This document shows positions 8,244-16,750 of a stretch of DNA of 64,000 bases, in pieces. The position numbers were made by a program, and so were the translations under genes. This DNA comes from an uncultured Castellaniella sp. Its GTDB lineage: Bacteria > Pseudomonadota > Gammaproteobacteria > Burkholderiales > Burkholderiaceae_B. The notes beneath the pieces are model-generated. The model was not told where the DNA came from, searched no databases, and worked only from the letters and a program-made list of their open reading frames with translations. The DNA lies in the NCBI RefSeq assembly GCF_937988725.1, contig NZ_CALKHS010000010.1, forward strand, positions 1,240,001 through 1,304,000. The letters run 5' to 3'. The first letter of the stretch is position 1. Each line of letters begins with the position of its first letter.

Positions 8244-9608
8244 TCAGGCGGCCGGCAGCGTGATCACCACGCAGGCGCCGCCCAGTTCTCCTTTCCGGAT
8301 CAGGGCCCAGCCGCCGTACAGATCGGCCAGATCGCGCACGATTCCCAGGCCCAGGCCGGACCCCGGGGTGCGCTCATCGGCGCGCTTGCCGCGCTCGAAC
8401 ACGGCCTCGGCGCGCTCCGGACTGAGCCCGGGGCCGTCGTCCTCGACCCGAATCTCCAGCTCGCCGTCGCGGCGGGTGGCGCTCACCCGCACGCGCCGGC
8501 GCGCCCACTTGCCGGCGTTGTCCAGCACATTGCCCAGCATCTCCTGGAAATCCTGGGATTCGCCGCGAAAGGCCAGGTCGGCCGCGACTCCCTGCAACTC
8601 GTAGCTTAGATGCCGCTCGGCATGCACACGCTCCATTACCCGCACCAGGCCTTGCAGCAAGGGAAGGATGGGGCTGCGCAAGCCCGTCATGCGCACGGCG
8701 GCAGCCGCCCGCGCATGGGCCAGGTGATAGTCGACCTGGCGGCGGGCCGCATCGACCTGCTCGGCGACCAGGCGCGGCAAGGCGGGATCGCCCGCAGCCG
8801 CCGCATTGGCCATGACCGCCAGGGGCGTCTTCAGGGCATGGGCCAGGTTGCCGGCCTGCTGGCGGGCCCGCTCCAGACCCTGGGCATTGCGCTGCAGGAC
8901 CTGATTGAAATCCTCGACCAGCGGCTGCACTTCGGTGGGAAACGGTCCGCGGACCTGCGCCGCGCGGCCCTCGCGCACGTCGGCCAGGCGGCGGCGCAGG
9001 CGGGCCAGGGGCCGCAGGCCGTAGGACACCTGCGCCCACGCCGCCGCCAGCATGCCCAGCACCAGCACGCCCAGCGCCAGGCCCAGCATGCGGTTGAAGC
9101 GGCTGATGGGTTCGGCCCACAAAGCCTGATCCGCCGCCACGGACAGCACCAGATCGTCAAACGGTCCGTCGGCCGGCTCGATCTCGCGCGCTCTCACGCG
9201 CAGCTGCTTGCCGCCGGGCCCCTCGATCGTCGCGGGCAGGTCCTGGCCCGCCCGCAGATCGGCATAGGCATCCGGCAGGTGAGCGTCCCACAGGGACCGG
9301 GACCGCAGCCGCTGGGCGGGCAGGCCGCCCTGGGCGGGCACGCTGATCTGCCAGTACAGGCCCGAAAAGGGATGATTGAAACGCGGATCGCTGGGAAAGG
9401 AAGACAGGGACACCTCGCCCTTCGGGTCGACCTGCAGCACCGCCGTCAGTTGGTCCAGGTGGATGTTCAGCTCGGACTGCAGCTGGGCCAGGATATGCTG
9501 GCGAAACAGTTGCTGGATGCCCCATCCGGCCACCGCCACGCTGAGCAGCACCCAGGCCAGCATCCCGGCCAGCAGGCGCAGGCGCAGCGACCGGAGCCGC
9601 CGCCTCAT
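8244..9608 (-). CDS. Sensor histidine kinase (PhoQ/QseC-like)
   Basis: A 454-residue membrane sensor kinase. TM1 is at about 10-30, a periplasmic region at 35-170, TM2 at 173-195, then HAMP, a dimerisation domain with phospho-acceptor H257 (NLAHALKTPLAV), and a GHKL ATPase domain with N-box NVLDNAGKWA, EDDGPGLS and GSGLGLGIVRDL. The HALKTPL form of the H-box is that of PhoQ-type kinases. Its start codon overlaps the response-regulator stop by 4 nt, so the pair is translationally coupled. The gene is the last of a PepSY/regulator/kinase operon. The signal is unknown; divalent cations or envelope stress are possible by family analogy. Confidence 0.92.
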   Translation of the reverse strand: MRRRLRSLRLRLLAGMLAWVLLSVAVAGWGIQQLFRQHILAQLQSELNIHLDQLTAVLQVDPKGEVSLSSFPSDPRFNHPFSGLYWQISVPAQGGLPAQRLRSRSLWDAHLPDAYADLRAGQDLPATIEGPGGKQLRVRAREIEPADGPFDDLVLSVAADQALWAEPISRFNRMLGLALGVLVLGMLAAAWAQVSYGLRPLARLRRRLADVREGRAAQVRGPFPTEVQPLVEDFNQVLQRNAQGLERARQQAGNLAHALKTPLAVMANAAAAGDPALPRLVAEQVDAARRQVDYHLAHARAAAAVRMTGLRSPILPLLQGLVRVMERVHAERHLSYELQGVAADLAFRGESQDFQEMLGNVLDNAGKWARRRVRVSATRRDGELEIRVEDDGPGLSPERAEAVFERGKRADERTPGSGLGLGIVRDLADLYGGWALIRKGELGGACVVITLPAA

Positions 9609-10273
9609 GGCGCGGGAACCGCGTCCAACCGGTAGCCCAGGCCGCGCACCGTCTGGATCAGTTCAGAGGGAATCTTGCGCCGCAGGCGGGCGATGAAGAC
9701 TTCGATCGTGTTGGAGTCCCGGTCGAAGTCCTGGGCATAGATGTGCTCGACCAGCTGGCTGCGGGACACGACCTCCCCCTGGTGCATCATCAGATACGCC
9801 AGCACCCGGTATTCGTGGCTGGTCAGCTCCAGCGGCACGTCGTCGAGCAGCAGGCGCGACTGGCGCGTATCGAGCAGCAACGGCCCGCAGCGGATTTCGG
9901 GGCTGGCATGGCCGCCCGCCCGGCGCAGCAGCGCGCGCACCCGCGCCTGCAGTTCTTCCAGGTGGAAAGGCTTGGTCAGATAATCGTCGGCCCCGGCGTC
10001 GATGCCGGCGACCTTGTCGTGCCAGTTGTCGCGAGCCGTCAGGATCAGCACCGGCACCTGCCGGCCGGATTCGCGCCAGGCCCGCAGCACCGACAGGCCG
10101 TCGCGCCCCGGCAGCCCCAGATCCAGCACCACCAGATCGTAGGGCTCGGACAATCCCTGGTGCAGGGCGTCCGGACCATCGGCAGCCACGTCCACCACAT
10201 AACCGGCGGATTCCAGGGCGGCTTTCAGCTGCGAGGCCAGCAGCGGTTCATCTTCGGCCACCAGCAGTCTCAT
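9605..10273 (-). CDS. OmpR-family response regulator
   Basis: A 222-residue two-domain regulator. The receiver domain (1-115) has acidic residues E7/D8, phospho-acceptor D51 (VVLDLGLPG), T79 and K101 (DYLTKPF). The C-terminal winged helix (about 130-218) contains LTSHEYRVLAYLM and TVRGLGYRL, as in PhoP/QseB-type regulators. It overlaps the upstream PepSY gene by 4 nt and the downstream kinase by 4 nt, forming a tight three-gene operon. It is expected to be phosphorylated by the adjacent kinase. Confidence 0.95.
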   Translation of the reverse strand: MRLLVAEDEPLLASQLKAALESAGYVVDVAADGPDALHQGLSEPYDLVVLDLGLPGRDGLSVLRAWRESGRQVPVLILTARDNWHDKVAGIDAGADDYLTKPFHLEELQARVRALLRRAGGHASPEIRCGPLLLDTRQSRLLLDDVPLELTSHEYRVLAYLMMHQGEVVSRSQLVEHIYAQDFDRDSNTIEVFIARLRRKIPSELIQTVRGLGYRLDAVPAP

Positions 10274-10641
10274 CGATGGGTTCCTTGCTCACGGCCGGGA
10301 CGGCGACCCACCCATAATACCTGCCCCGTGCGGGCATCGGCTTTGATTTTGACCAAACGCCCCTCATCCTGCAGGATCTTGAACTCGTAGATCCAGCGCT
10401 CCCGGCAGGACGAGCCATCCGCGCAGTCGCCCCGGCCGGACTCTTCCTCGAACTCGACCTTCAGGACCTGACCGGGATAGTCTTTGGACACGCGGTTCAG
10501 CACGTCCTGCAGCGGCAGGACCTCGCCGGCCGCCTGCAGGCGTTCGGCCCGCTCGCGATCCCGGTCATGGTCATGGGCCTGCGCGCCCGCGGTCCAGATT
10601 CCCAGCGCCAGGGCGCCGGCCAGCATGTTGCGACGCCGCAT
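10270..10641 (-). CDS. Secreted PepSY-domain protein
   Basis: A 123-residue periplasmic protein with a twin-arginine-rich N-terminus and cleavage near residue 22 (AQA-HDHD). The mature start is His/Asp/Arg-rich (HDHDRDRERAER), which could bind metal. The remainder is a PepSY domain (about 35-115), with PLQDVLNRVSKDYPGQVLKVEFEEE and a final TGQVLWVGRR strand. PepSY proteins beside PhoPQ-like systems are thought to tune the sensor or act as periplasmic inhibitors. The ATG at 10641 has a GGAGG site 6 nt upstream. It is first in the operon and overlaps the regulator by 4 nt. Confidence 0.85.
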   Translation of the reverse strand: MRRRNMLAGALALGIWTAGAQAHDHDRDRERAERLQAAGEVLPLQDVLNRVSKDYPGQVLKVEFEEESGRGDCADGSSCRERWIYEFKILQDEGRLVKIKADARTGQVLWVGRRPGREQGTHR

Positions 10642-10700
10642 GGCGAGCCTCCGGTTTGATTCGATGGAGGCAGGATAGCCGGATGGAAATGAACGGGGGA

Positions 10701-11483
10701 TTAACCGAATCTACCCGTGATGTAGTCTTCGGTTTCCTTGCGGGAAGGCTTCACGAAGATCTGGTCGGTGGGGCCGAATTCCATCAGCTCGCCCAGGTAC
10801 ATGTAGGCGGTGTAGTCCGAGCAGCGGGCGGCCTGCTGCATATTGTGCGTCACGATGACGACGGTGTAGTCGTCCTTCAGTTCGGCGATCAGTTCCTCGA
10901 TCTTGGCGGTGGAAATCGGGTCCAGGGCCGAGCAGGGCTCGTCCAGCAACAGGACTTCGGGCTTGATGGCCACGCCCCGGGCGATGCACAGGCGCTGCTG
11001 CTGCCCGCCCGACAGGCCGTTGCCGCTCTGGCCCAGCTTGTCCTTGACCTCGTTCCACAGCGCCGCCTTGGTCAGGGCCCATTCCACGCGCTCGTCCATC
11101 TCGCCCTTGCTGAGCCGCTCGAACAGGCGCACGCCGAAGGCGATGTTGTCGTAGATGCTCATGGGAAACGGCGTGGGCTTCTGGAACACCATGCCGACCT
11201 TGGCGCGGATCAGGGAGATGTCCAGGCGCGAATTCAGCAGGTCTTCGCCGTCCAGTTCGATGGCGCCCTCGGCGCGCTGGCCGGGGTAGAGCTCGAACAT
11301 GCGGTTGAAGGTGCGCAGCAGGGTGGATTTGCCGCAGCCCGACGGACCGATGAAGGCCGTCACCTTGTTTTCGGCGATCTCCATGTTGATGTCGCGCAGG
11401 GCATGGAAATTGCCGTAATAGAAATTCAGGTGACGCACGGCCAGTTTGGTGCGTTCCGGTTTGGCGGTCGAGGACAGGGGCAT
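10701..11483 (-). CDS. pstB: Phosphate ABC transporter ATPase PstB
   Basis: A 260-residue ATPase of the high-affinity phosphate importer. Walker A is GPSGCGKST (46-54), the signature is LSGGQQQRL and Walker B is [13 protein letters not shown]; the H-loop VTHNMQQA follows. Length and sequence match PstB. It is the last gene of pstSCAB, 17 bp after pstA. No phoU follows it: the next gene downstream is the PepSY protein, 59 bp away. PhoU normally links PstB to PhoR signalling, so it must be encoded elsewhere. Confidence 0.98.
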   Translation of the reverse strand: MPLSSTAKPERTKLAVRHLNFYYGNFHALRDINMEIAENKVTAFIGPSGCGKSTLLRTFNRMFELYPGQRAEGAIELDGEDLLNSRLDISLIRAKVGMVFQKPTPFPMSIYDNIAFGVRLFERLSKGEMDERVEWALTKAALWNEVKDKLGQSGNGLSGGQQQRLCIARGVAIKPEVLLLDEPCSALDPISTAKIEELIAELKDDYTVVIVTHNMQQAARCSDYTAYMYLGELMEFGPTDQIFVKPSRKETEDYITGRFG

Positions 11484-11500
11484 GATCGGACGAAGACGGA

Positions 11501-12361
11501 TTATTTACGGAACAGGCTGCGGGCGGCGATGTTGATCCCCAGCACCAGCAGGGTGATCAGTGCGGCGCCCGCCCAGGCCAGGCGATTCCAGTCCTCGAAG
11601 GGGCTGGCGGCATATTGAAAGATCACGACGGGCAGGTTGGCGATGGGCGCGTTCATGTTGAAGGACATGAACTGGTTGTTCAGGGCGGTGAACAGCAGCG
11701 GCGCCGTTTCGCCGGCGATCCGGGCCACCGCCAGCAGAATGCCGGTGATGATGCCCGAACGCGCCGCCCGATAGCAGATGAACACGACCACGCGCCATTG
11801 GGGGCAGCCCAGCGCGGCGGCGGCTTCGCGCAGGCTGTTGGGCACCAGGCACAGCATGTTGTCGGTGGCCCGCACCACCACCGGGATCACCAGGATGGCC
11901 AGGGCGAAGGCGCCCGCCCAGCCCGAATAATGGCCCACCTGCGCCACGTACACGGCATAGATGAACAGGCCGATCACGATGGACGGCGCCGAGAGCAGCA
12001 CGTCGTTCAGGAAGCGGGTGGCCGGCGCGAGCCAGCCCCGGCGGCCGTATTCGGCCAGATAGGTGCCCGCCAGCACGCCGATGGGCGTGCCGATCAGCGT
12101 GCCGACCGCCGACATCAGCACGCTGCCGATGATGGCGTTCATGAGACCGCCGCTCTGGCCGGGAGGCGGCGTGCTTTCCAGCAGCAGCGTCAGGGACAGC
12201 GCGCTGCCGCCCTTGAGCAGCAGCGTGGCGATGATCCACGCCAGCCAGAACAGCCCCGACGCCAGGGCCACGCCCGACAGGCTGAGCATGAGGCGGTTGA
12301 ACAGCCGCCGGCGCCGGTAGATGGGATTGGTCAGGACGATGGGAGAATCGGACACGGGCAT
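11501..12361 (-). CDS. pstA: Phosphate ABC transporter permease PstA
   Basis: A 286-residue inner-membrane permease with six predicted helices and the binding-protein-dependent transport motif around [17 protein letters not shown]. It pairs with PstC to form the phosphate channel. It lies 7 bp after pstC and 17 bp before pstB, so the genes are co-transcribed. Confidence 0.97.
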   Translation of the reverse strand: MPVSDSPIVLTNPIYRRRRLFNRLMLSLSGVALASGLFWLAWIIATLLLKGGSALSLTLLLESTPPPGQSGGLMNAIIGSVLMSAVGTLIGTPIGVLAGTYLAEYGRRGWLAPATRFLNDVLLSAPSIVIGLFIYAVYVAQVGHYSGWAGAFALAILVIPVVVRATDNMLCLVPNSLREAAAALGCPQWRVVVFICYRAARSGIITGILLAVARIAGETAPLLFTALNNQFMSFNMNAPIANLPVVIFQYAASPFEDWNRLAWAGAALITLLVLGINIAARSLFRK

Positions 12362-12368
12362 GGGCGGG

Positions 12369-13310
12369 TCAGTGATGCGCGCCTTCTTTGCGCGACAGTT
12401 TCAGGAGCATGAACTTCGACAGGGCCAGCACCACCGTGGTGATCAGGAACAGGATCAGGCCCAGTTCCAGCAACGCGGATTTCTGCAGGCCGCCGGCCTC
12501 GTTGAATTCATTGGCCAGGGCCGAAGCGATGGAATTGGACGGCGAGAAGATCGAGGACGGCAGATTGAAGGCGTTGCCGATCACGAAGGTGACGGCCATG
12601 GTCTCGCCCAGGGCGCGCCCCAGGCCCAGCATGATGCCGCCGATGACGCCATGCTTGGTGTAGGGCAGGACGACCTTCCAGACGACTTCCCAGGTGGTGC
12701 TGCCCAGCCCGTAGGCGGATTCCTTCAGCATGGACGGCACCTGCTCGAACACGTCGCGCATGACGGCGGTGATGAAGGGGATGACCATGATCGACAGGAT
12801 CAGTCCCGCCGTGAACAGGCCGATCCCCATGGGCGGCCCCGCGAACAGGTCGCCCAGCACCGGAACGCCCTCGAACACGTCGACGATCACGGGCTGGACG
12901 TATTCCTGGAACAGGGGCACGAAGACGAACAGGCCCCACATGCCATAGATGATGGACGGGATGGCCGCCAGCATCTCGATGGCGATCCCCAGGGGGCGGC
13001 GCACCCAGACGGGCGCGAGCTCGGTCAGGAACATGGCGATGCCGAAGGACACCGGCACGGCGATCAGCAGGGCCAGAAAGGCGCTGATGACCGTTCCCAG
13101 GATCGGCACCAGGGCGCCATAGTGCTGCTTCACCGGATCCCAGTCGTTGGTCCACAGAAACGCCAGGCCGTCGCGGATCAGGGTATCCCGGCTGCCATAC
13201 ACCAGCGACACCATGATGCCGGCCAGCAGGATGAAGACCAGGAACGCGAACACGCGCGTCAGATGCCGGAATCCGGCGTCCACCAGCAGACTGCGGTGTT
13301 GATTGGGCAT
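12369..13310 (-). CDS. pstC: Phosphate ABC transporter permease PstC
   Basis: A 313-residue permease with six helices. The coupling loop reads [20 protein letters not shown] and the family segment [20 protein letters not shown] is present. It forms the membrane channel with PstA. It is separated from pstS by 167 bp containing strong hairpins (13333-13468), so PstC is probably made at a lower level than PstS from the same promoter. Confidence 0.97.
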   Translation of the reverse strand: MPNQHRSLLVDAGFRHLTRVFAFLVFILLAGIMVSLVYGSRDTLIRDGLAFLWTNDWDPVKQHYGALVPILGTVISAFLALLIAVPVSFGIAMFLTELAPVWVRRPLGIAIEMLAAIPSIIYGMWGLFVFVPLFQEYVQPVIVDVFEGVPVLGDLFAGPPMGIGLFTAGLILSIMVIPFITAVMRDVFEQVPSMLKESAYGLGSTTWEVVWKVVLPYTKHGVIGGIMLGLGRALGETMAVTFVIGNAFNLPSSIFSPSNSIASALANEFNEAGGLQKSALLELGLILFLITTVVLALSKFMLLKLSRKEGAHH

Positions 13311-13332
13311 GGGGAGCTTCGGTGATAAGGAG

Positions 13333-13468
13333 CCGCCCGACGGCGGGCGGATCGGCCAGGATTGAAAGAGCTGTATTTTCCCACAAACGGGGTGTCGTCA
13401 GACCCCCGCCTGCGGGAACCCCCCGCATCCGCCCGGTTCCCTTGCGGGCCGGATCGGGATGCCGGGGG
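13333..13468 (-). other. Hairpin cluster between pstS and pstC
   Basis: Three stem-loops lie in the pstS-pstC gap. A long one pairs CCCCCCGCATCC (13419-13430) with GGATGCCGGGGG (13457-13468) with one mismatch, about 10 nt after the pstS stop. A second pairs GGGGT with ACCCC around 13387-13405. A third pairs CCGCCCG (13333-13339) with CGGGCGG (13344-13350), just before the pstC start. None has a strong U-tract on the minus strand, so RNA stabilisation, processing or partial attenuation is more likely than full termination. Confidence 0.5.
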
Positions 13469-13477
13469 AGCGGCCCG

Positions 13478-14524
13478 TCAGGGCCAGACGGCGGAGCCGT
13501 CCTCGCCGCGGACCTTTTCCGTCCACAGCGTGCGGATCTGCTTGGTCACGGCTTCCGGCAGGGGCACGTAGTCCAGTTCGCGCGCCATGTCGGCGCCGTC
13601 GCGCCAGGCCCAGTCGAAGAAGGCCAGGACTTCCTTCGCCTTCTTGGGATCGGCCTGCTTGCCGTGGACCAGGATGAAGGTGGCCGCGGTCACGGGCCAG
13701 GAATCCGCGCCCGGCTCGTTGTTCAGCACCAGGCCCATGCCGGGAGCGGACGACCAGTCGGCATGAGAGGCTGCGGCGGCGAATGCCTGCTGGGACGGTT
13801 GCACGAACTTGCCTTCGCGGTTCTGCAACTGGGCCCAGGCCAGGCCGTTCTGGTGGGCATAGGCATATTCGACGTAGCCGATGGAGTTGGCCAGCTGGCG
13901 CACGTAGGCGGCGACGCCTTCATTGCCCTTGCCGCCCTGACCCGTGGGCCACTTCACGGCCTTGCCCTGCCCGACCTGCTCTTTCCAGGCCGGCGACACC
14001 TGGGACAGGTAGTTGGTCCAGCCGAAGGTGGTGCCCGACCCGTCGGAACGGTGCACGACCACGATGCCCTTGGCCGGCAGCGTCACACCCGGGTTCAGGT
14101 CGGCGATCGCCGGTTCGTTCCATTTCTTGATCTTGCCCAGGAAGATGTCGGCCAGCACCGGGCCGGTCAGCTTCAGCTGGCCCGCCTTGATGCCTTCGAC
14201 GTTGATGACCGGGACCGTCCCGCCGACCACGGCCGGGAACTGGACCAGGCCGTTTTCCTGCAGGGCTTCGGGCTTCATCGGATCATCCGAGGCGCCGAAA
14301 TCCACGGTCTTGGCAATGATCTGCTGCTGGCCGCCGCCCGAACCGATCGACTGGTAGTTGATGCGGTTGCCGGTGACTTCCTGGTATTTGGCCGCCCATT
14401 TGGCGTAGATCGGATAGGGGAAGGAAGCGCCCGCCCCCGTCAGGTCGGCGGCGAACGCGGGCGCGCCTGCGGCCGCCATCACCGTCAGGCCGGCGGCGCA
14501 TTGCGTCAGAATTCGTTTGAGCAT
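13478..14524 (-). CDS. pstS: Periplasmic phosphate-binding protein PstS
   Basis: A 348-residue binding protein with a signal peptide cleaved near residue 25 (APAFA-ADLTGAG). It carries the PstS motifs TGAGASFPYPIYAKWA, YQSIGSGGG and VHRSDGSGTTF, which contact phosphate. It delivers phosphate to PstCA. It is first in the pst operon. Upstream is a Pho box, then a -10 element, then a 20-nt dyad at the expected transcript start, so induction by PhoB under phosphate limitation is well supported. Confidence 0.98.
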   Translation of the reverse strand: MLKRILTQCAAGLTVMAAAGAPAFAADLTGAGASFPYPIYAKWAAKYQEVTGNRINYQSIGSGGGQQQIIAKTVDFGASDDPMKPEALQENGLVQFPAVVGGTVPVINVEGIKAGQLKLTGPVLADIFLGKIKKWNEPAIADLNPGVTLPAKGIVVVHRSDGSGTTFGWTNYLSQVSPAWKEQVGQGKAVKWPTGQGGKGNEGVAAYVRQLANSIGYVEYAYAHQNGLAWAQLQNREGKFVQPSQQAFAAAASHADWSSAPGMGLVLNNEPGADSWPVTAATFILVHGKQADPKKAKEVLAFFDWAWRDGADMARELDYVPLPEAVTKQIRTLWTEKVRGEDGSAVWP

Positions 14525-14552
14525 GTCGAAAACCCTTTGTGGTTTGCAGTAA

Positions 14553-14572
14553 TGACAGCTTCCAAGCTGTCA
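14553..14572 (-). repeat. Perfect inverted repeat at the predicted pstS transcript start
   Basis: TGACAGCTTCCAAGCTGTCA: 9-bp perfect arms around two bases. The predicted start point from the -10 at 14580-14585 is about 14573, so the RNA would begin with this hairpin. It may stabilise the 5' end, or be an operator overlapping the start site. Confidence 0.55.
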
Positions 14573-14579
14573 GGTCGTC

Positions 14580-14613
14580 ATATTAGAGAGCCGACGTGAC
14601 AGTTTGATGACAT
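14580..14613 (-). promoter_or_regulatory. Pho box and -10 element of pstS
   Basis: On the minus strand ATGTCATCAAACTGTCAC (14613-14596) matches the two-repeat PhoB consensus CTGTCAT-N4-CTGTCAY at nearly every position. Ten bp further on is TAATAT (14585-14580), a good -10 hexamer. A Pho box replacing the -35 with this spacing is the standard layout of PhoB-activated promoters. It begins one base beyond the ppk stop codon. Confidence 0.88.
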
Positions 14614-16683
14614 TCACCCGAGTCGAGCCATCAGGTGCTGGTGCAGGTTCACGGGCGCGCGGCGGTTGCGCACGCGCAGGTAGCGGCCGTCGGGCTGGGC
14701 GGCCCAGGCCAGCTGGTTGTCGCGCCAGGCGAAGGTGAAGGCCTCGTCGATCACGCGGCGGCGCAGGGTCTTGTCCAGCACCGGGAACGCCAGTTCCACG
14801 CGGCGCAGGAAATTCCGGTCCATCCAGTCGGCCGAGGACAGGTACAGGGGTTCCGCGCCATCCTGGTAGAAATAGAAGACCCGGGAATGCTCCAGGAAGC
14901 GGCCGATGATGGAGCGCACCCGGATGTGTTCGGACAGGCCCGGCACCCCCGCCTGCAGGGCGCAGGCGCCGCGCACGATCAGGTCGATGCGCACCCCCGC
15001 CTGGCTGGCTTCGTAGAGCGCCTGGATCACCGTGGGTTCGAGCAGGGAATTCATCTTGGCGCGGATGCGGGCGCGCTTGCCCGCCCGGGCGAATTCGGTT
15101 TCCGAGCGGATCAGCCTCAGCACCGTTTCGTGCAGGGTGAAGGGCGACTGCAGCAGCAGCTTCAGTTCGCGCCGCGCGCCCAGGCCCGTCAGCAGGGAAA
15201 AGACCTGGTCCATGTCCTCGCAGATGGCCTGGTTCGCCGTCAGCAGGCCGAAATCGGTGTAGAGCTTCGCCGTGCGGGGATGGTAATTGCCCGTGCCCAG
15301 GTGGCCGTAGCGGCGGATGCGCCCGTCTTCCCGGCGCAGGACCAGGGCCATCTTGGCGTGCGTCTTGTGGCCCACCACCCCGTAGCTGACGTGGGCGCCG
15401 ACCTCTTCCAGGCGCGCGGCCCAGTTGATGTTGGTCTGTTCGTCGAAGCGCGCCATCAATTCGACCACGACGGTGACTTCCTTGCCCGCGCGGGCGGCCG
15501 ACAGCAGCAGCCCCATGAGCTCGGAGTCCTCGCCCGTGCGGTAGATGGTCTGCTTGATCGCCACCACCTGCGGGTCCGCGGCCGCCGCCCGCAGGAACAT
15601 CAGCACCGGCTGGAAGGACTGATAGGGGTGATGCAGCAGGTGATCGCGCGCGGCGATGGCGGCGAACAGGGTTTCGGGCCGTTCCAGGTCGCCGTCGAAG
15701 GGCGGCGGGACCCGCGGACGGAACACGGGGTATTCCAGATCGGGGCGCCCGACCCGGTTGCACAGCTGCATCAGCCGGGCCAGATTGACCGGCCCGTTGA
15801 CGCGATAGGTGTCGGCCGACCCCAGATTGAATTCCCGCTGCAGGAAGAGTTCCAGGTCCGGCGGCATGGCATGGGCGATCTCCAGCCGCACCGACGCCCC
15901 GAAATTGCGCTGCGACAGTTCGCCCTGCAGGGCCTGGCGCAGATTGGTGATTTCTTCCTCGTCCACGAACAGGTCGCTGTTGCGCGTCACCCGCCACTGG
16001 TAGCAGCCCTGGACGTCCATGCCGGGGAACAGGGCGCCCACGAAGGCATTGATCAGCGTGGTCAGCAGCATGAAGCCATCGGGAATGCCGGAGATCTCGG
16101 GCGGCACCTTCATCATGCGCGGCAGCGCCCGGGGCGCCTGCACGATGGCGATATGGCCTTCGCGGCCGAAGGCGTCCTCGCCGCTGAGCGACACCACGAA
16201 ATTCAGGCTTTTGTTGTAGACCCGCGGAAAGGGATGGGCGGGGTCCAGGCCGATCGGCGTCAGCAGCGGCATGACGTCGCGCAGGAACACCCCGTAGGCC
16301 CATTCGCGCTGCAGATCGGTCCAGCCGGTGGAATAGATCAGCCCCACGCCGCATTCCATCAGCTTGGGCATGACCTCGCCCGTCAGCAGGCGGTTCTGCC
16401 GGTCCACCAGGGCATGGGCGGCCCGCTGCACGCGGTCGAACGCTTCATCCGGGCTCATGCCGTCGACGCCCAGCAGTTCCGGCGTCTGGCGCTGCTGTTC
16501 TTTCAGGCTGGCCATGCGGATTTCGAAGAATTCGTCCAGATTGGAGCCGACGATGCACAGATAACGCAGACGCTCGAGCGGAGGCACGTCCACGCGTTCG
16601 GCCATGGACAGCACCCGTTCGTTGAACTTCAACACCGAAAGTTCGCGATTCAGCAAAGGTGGCGATGCATCAGCGCCGTGCAT
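14614..16683 (-). CDS. ppk: Polyphosphate kinase 1
   Basis: A protein of 689 residues from the ATG at 16683, typical for PPK1. The N-terminus LLNRELSVLKFNERVLSMA, the segment NLDEFFEIRMASL and the catalytic histidine region YGHLGTGNYHPRTAKLYTDF are diagnostic. It synthesises polyphosphate from ATP. An earlier ATG at 16704 is possible, but GGGAG lies 5 nt before 16683. It is divergent from ppx, 67 bp between starts, so synthesis and breakdown of polyphosphate share one intergenic region. pstS follows in the same direction. Confidence 0.96.
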   Translation of the reverse strand: MHGADASPPLLNRELSVLKFNERVLSMAERVDVPPLERLRYLCIVGSNLDEFFEIRMASLKEQQRQTPELLGVDGMSPDEAFDRVQRAAHALVDRQNRLLTGEVMPKLMECGVGLIYSTGWTDLQREWAYGVFLRDVMPLLTPIGLDPAHPFPRVYNKSLNFVVSLSGEDAFGREGHIAIVQAPRALPRMMKVPPEISGIPDGFMLLTTLINAFVGALFPGMDVQGCYQWRVTRNSDLFVDEEEITNLRQALQGELSQRNFGASVRLEIAHAMPPDLELFLQREFNLGSADTYRVNGPVNLARLMQLCNRVGRPDLEYPVFRPRVPPPFDGDLERPETLFAAIAARDHLLHHPYQSFQPVLMFLRAAAADPQVVAIKQTIYRTGEDSELMGLLLSAARAGKEVTVVVELMARFDEQTNINWAARLEEVGAHVSYGVVGHKTHAKMALVLRREDGRIRRYGHLGTGNYHPRTAKLYTDFGLLTANQAICEDMDQVFSLLTGLGARRELKLLLQSPFTLHETVLRLIRSETEFARAGKRARIRAKMNSLLEPTVIQALYEASQAGVRIDLIVRGACALQAGVPGLSEHIRVRSIIGRFLEHSRVFYFYQDGAEPLYLSSADWMDRNFLRRVELAFPVLDKTLRRRVIDEAFTFAWRDNQLAWAAQPDGRYLRVRNRRAPVNLHQHLMARLG

Positions 16684-16697
16684 GGGGGCTCCCGATC

Positions 16698-16736
16698 CTG
16701 TCATGTTGCGACCACTATAATCGCACAGTGTGACAT
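16698..16736. promoter_or_regulatory. Divergent ppk-ppx promoter region
   Basis: TATAAT at 16716-16721 on the plus strand and the overlapping TATAGT on the minus strand (16719-16714) could serve ppx and ppk respectively. Pho half-sites CTGTCAT (plus, 16698-16704) and ATGTCAC (minus, 16736-16730) flank them, but neither has a recognisable second half. Assignment is tentative. Confidence 0.3.
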
Positions 16737-16750
16737 TCTCAGGTATCCCC

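Noticed and set aside
16698..16736. Full Pho box for ppk or ppx.
   Set aside because: Only single half-sites are present, the second repeats match poorly and the spacing to the -10 boxes is wrong. Listed only as a low-confidence promoter region.
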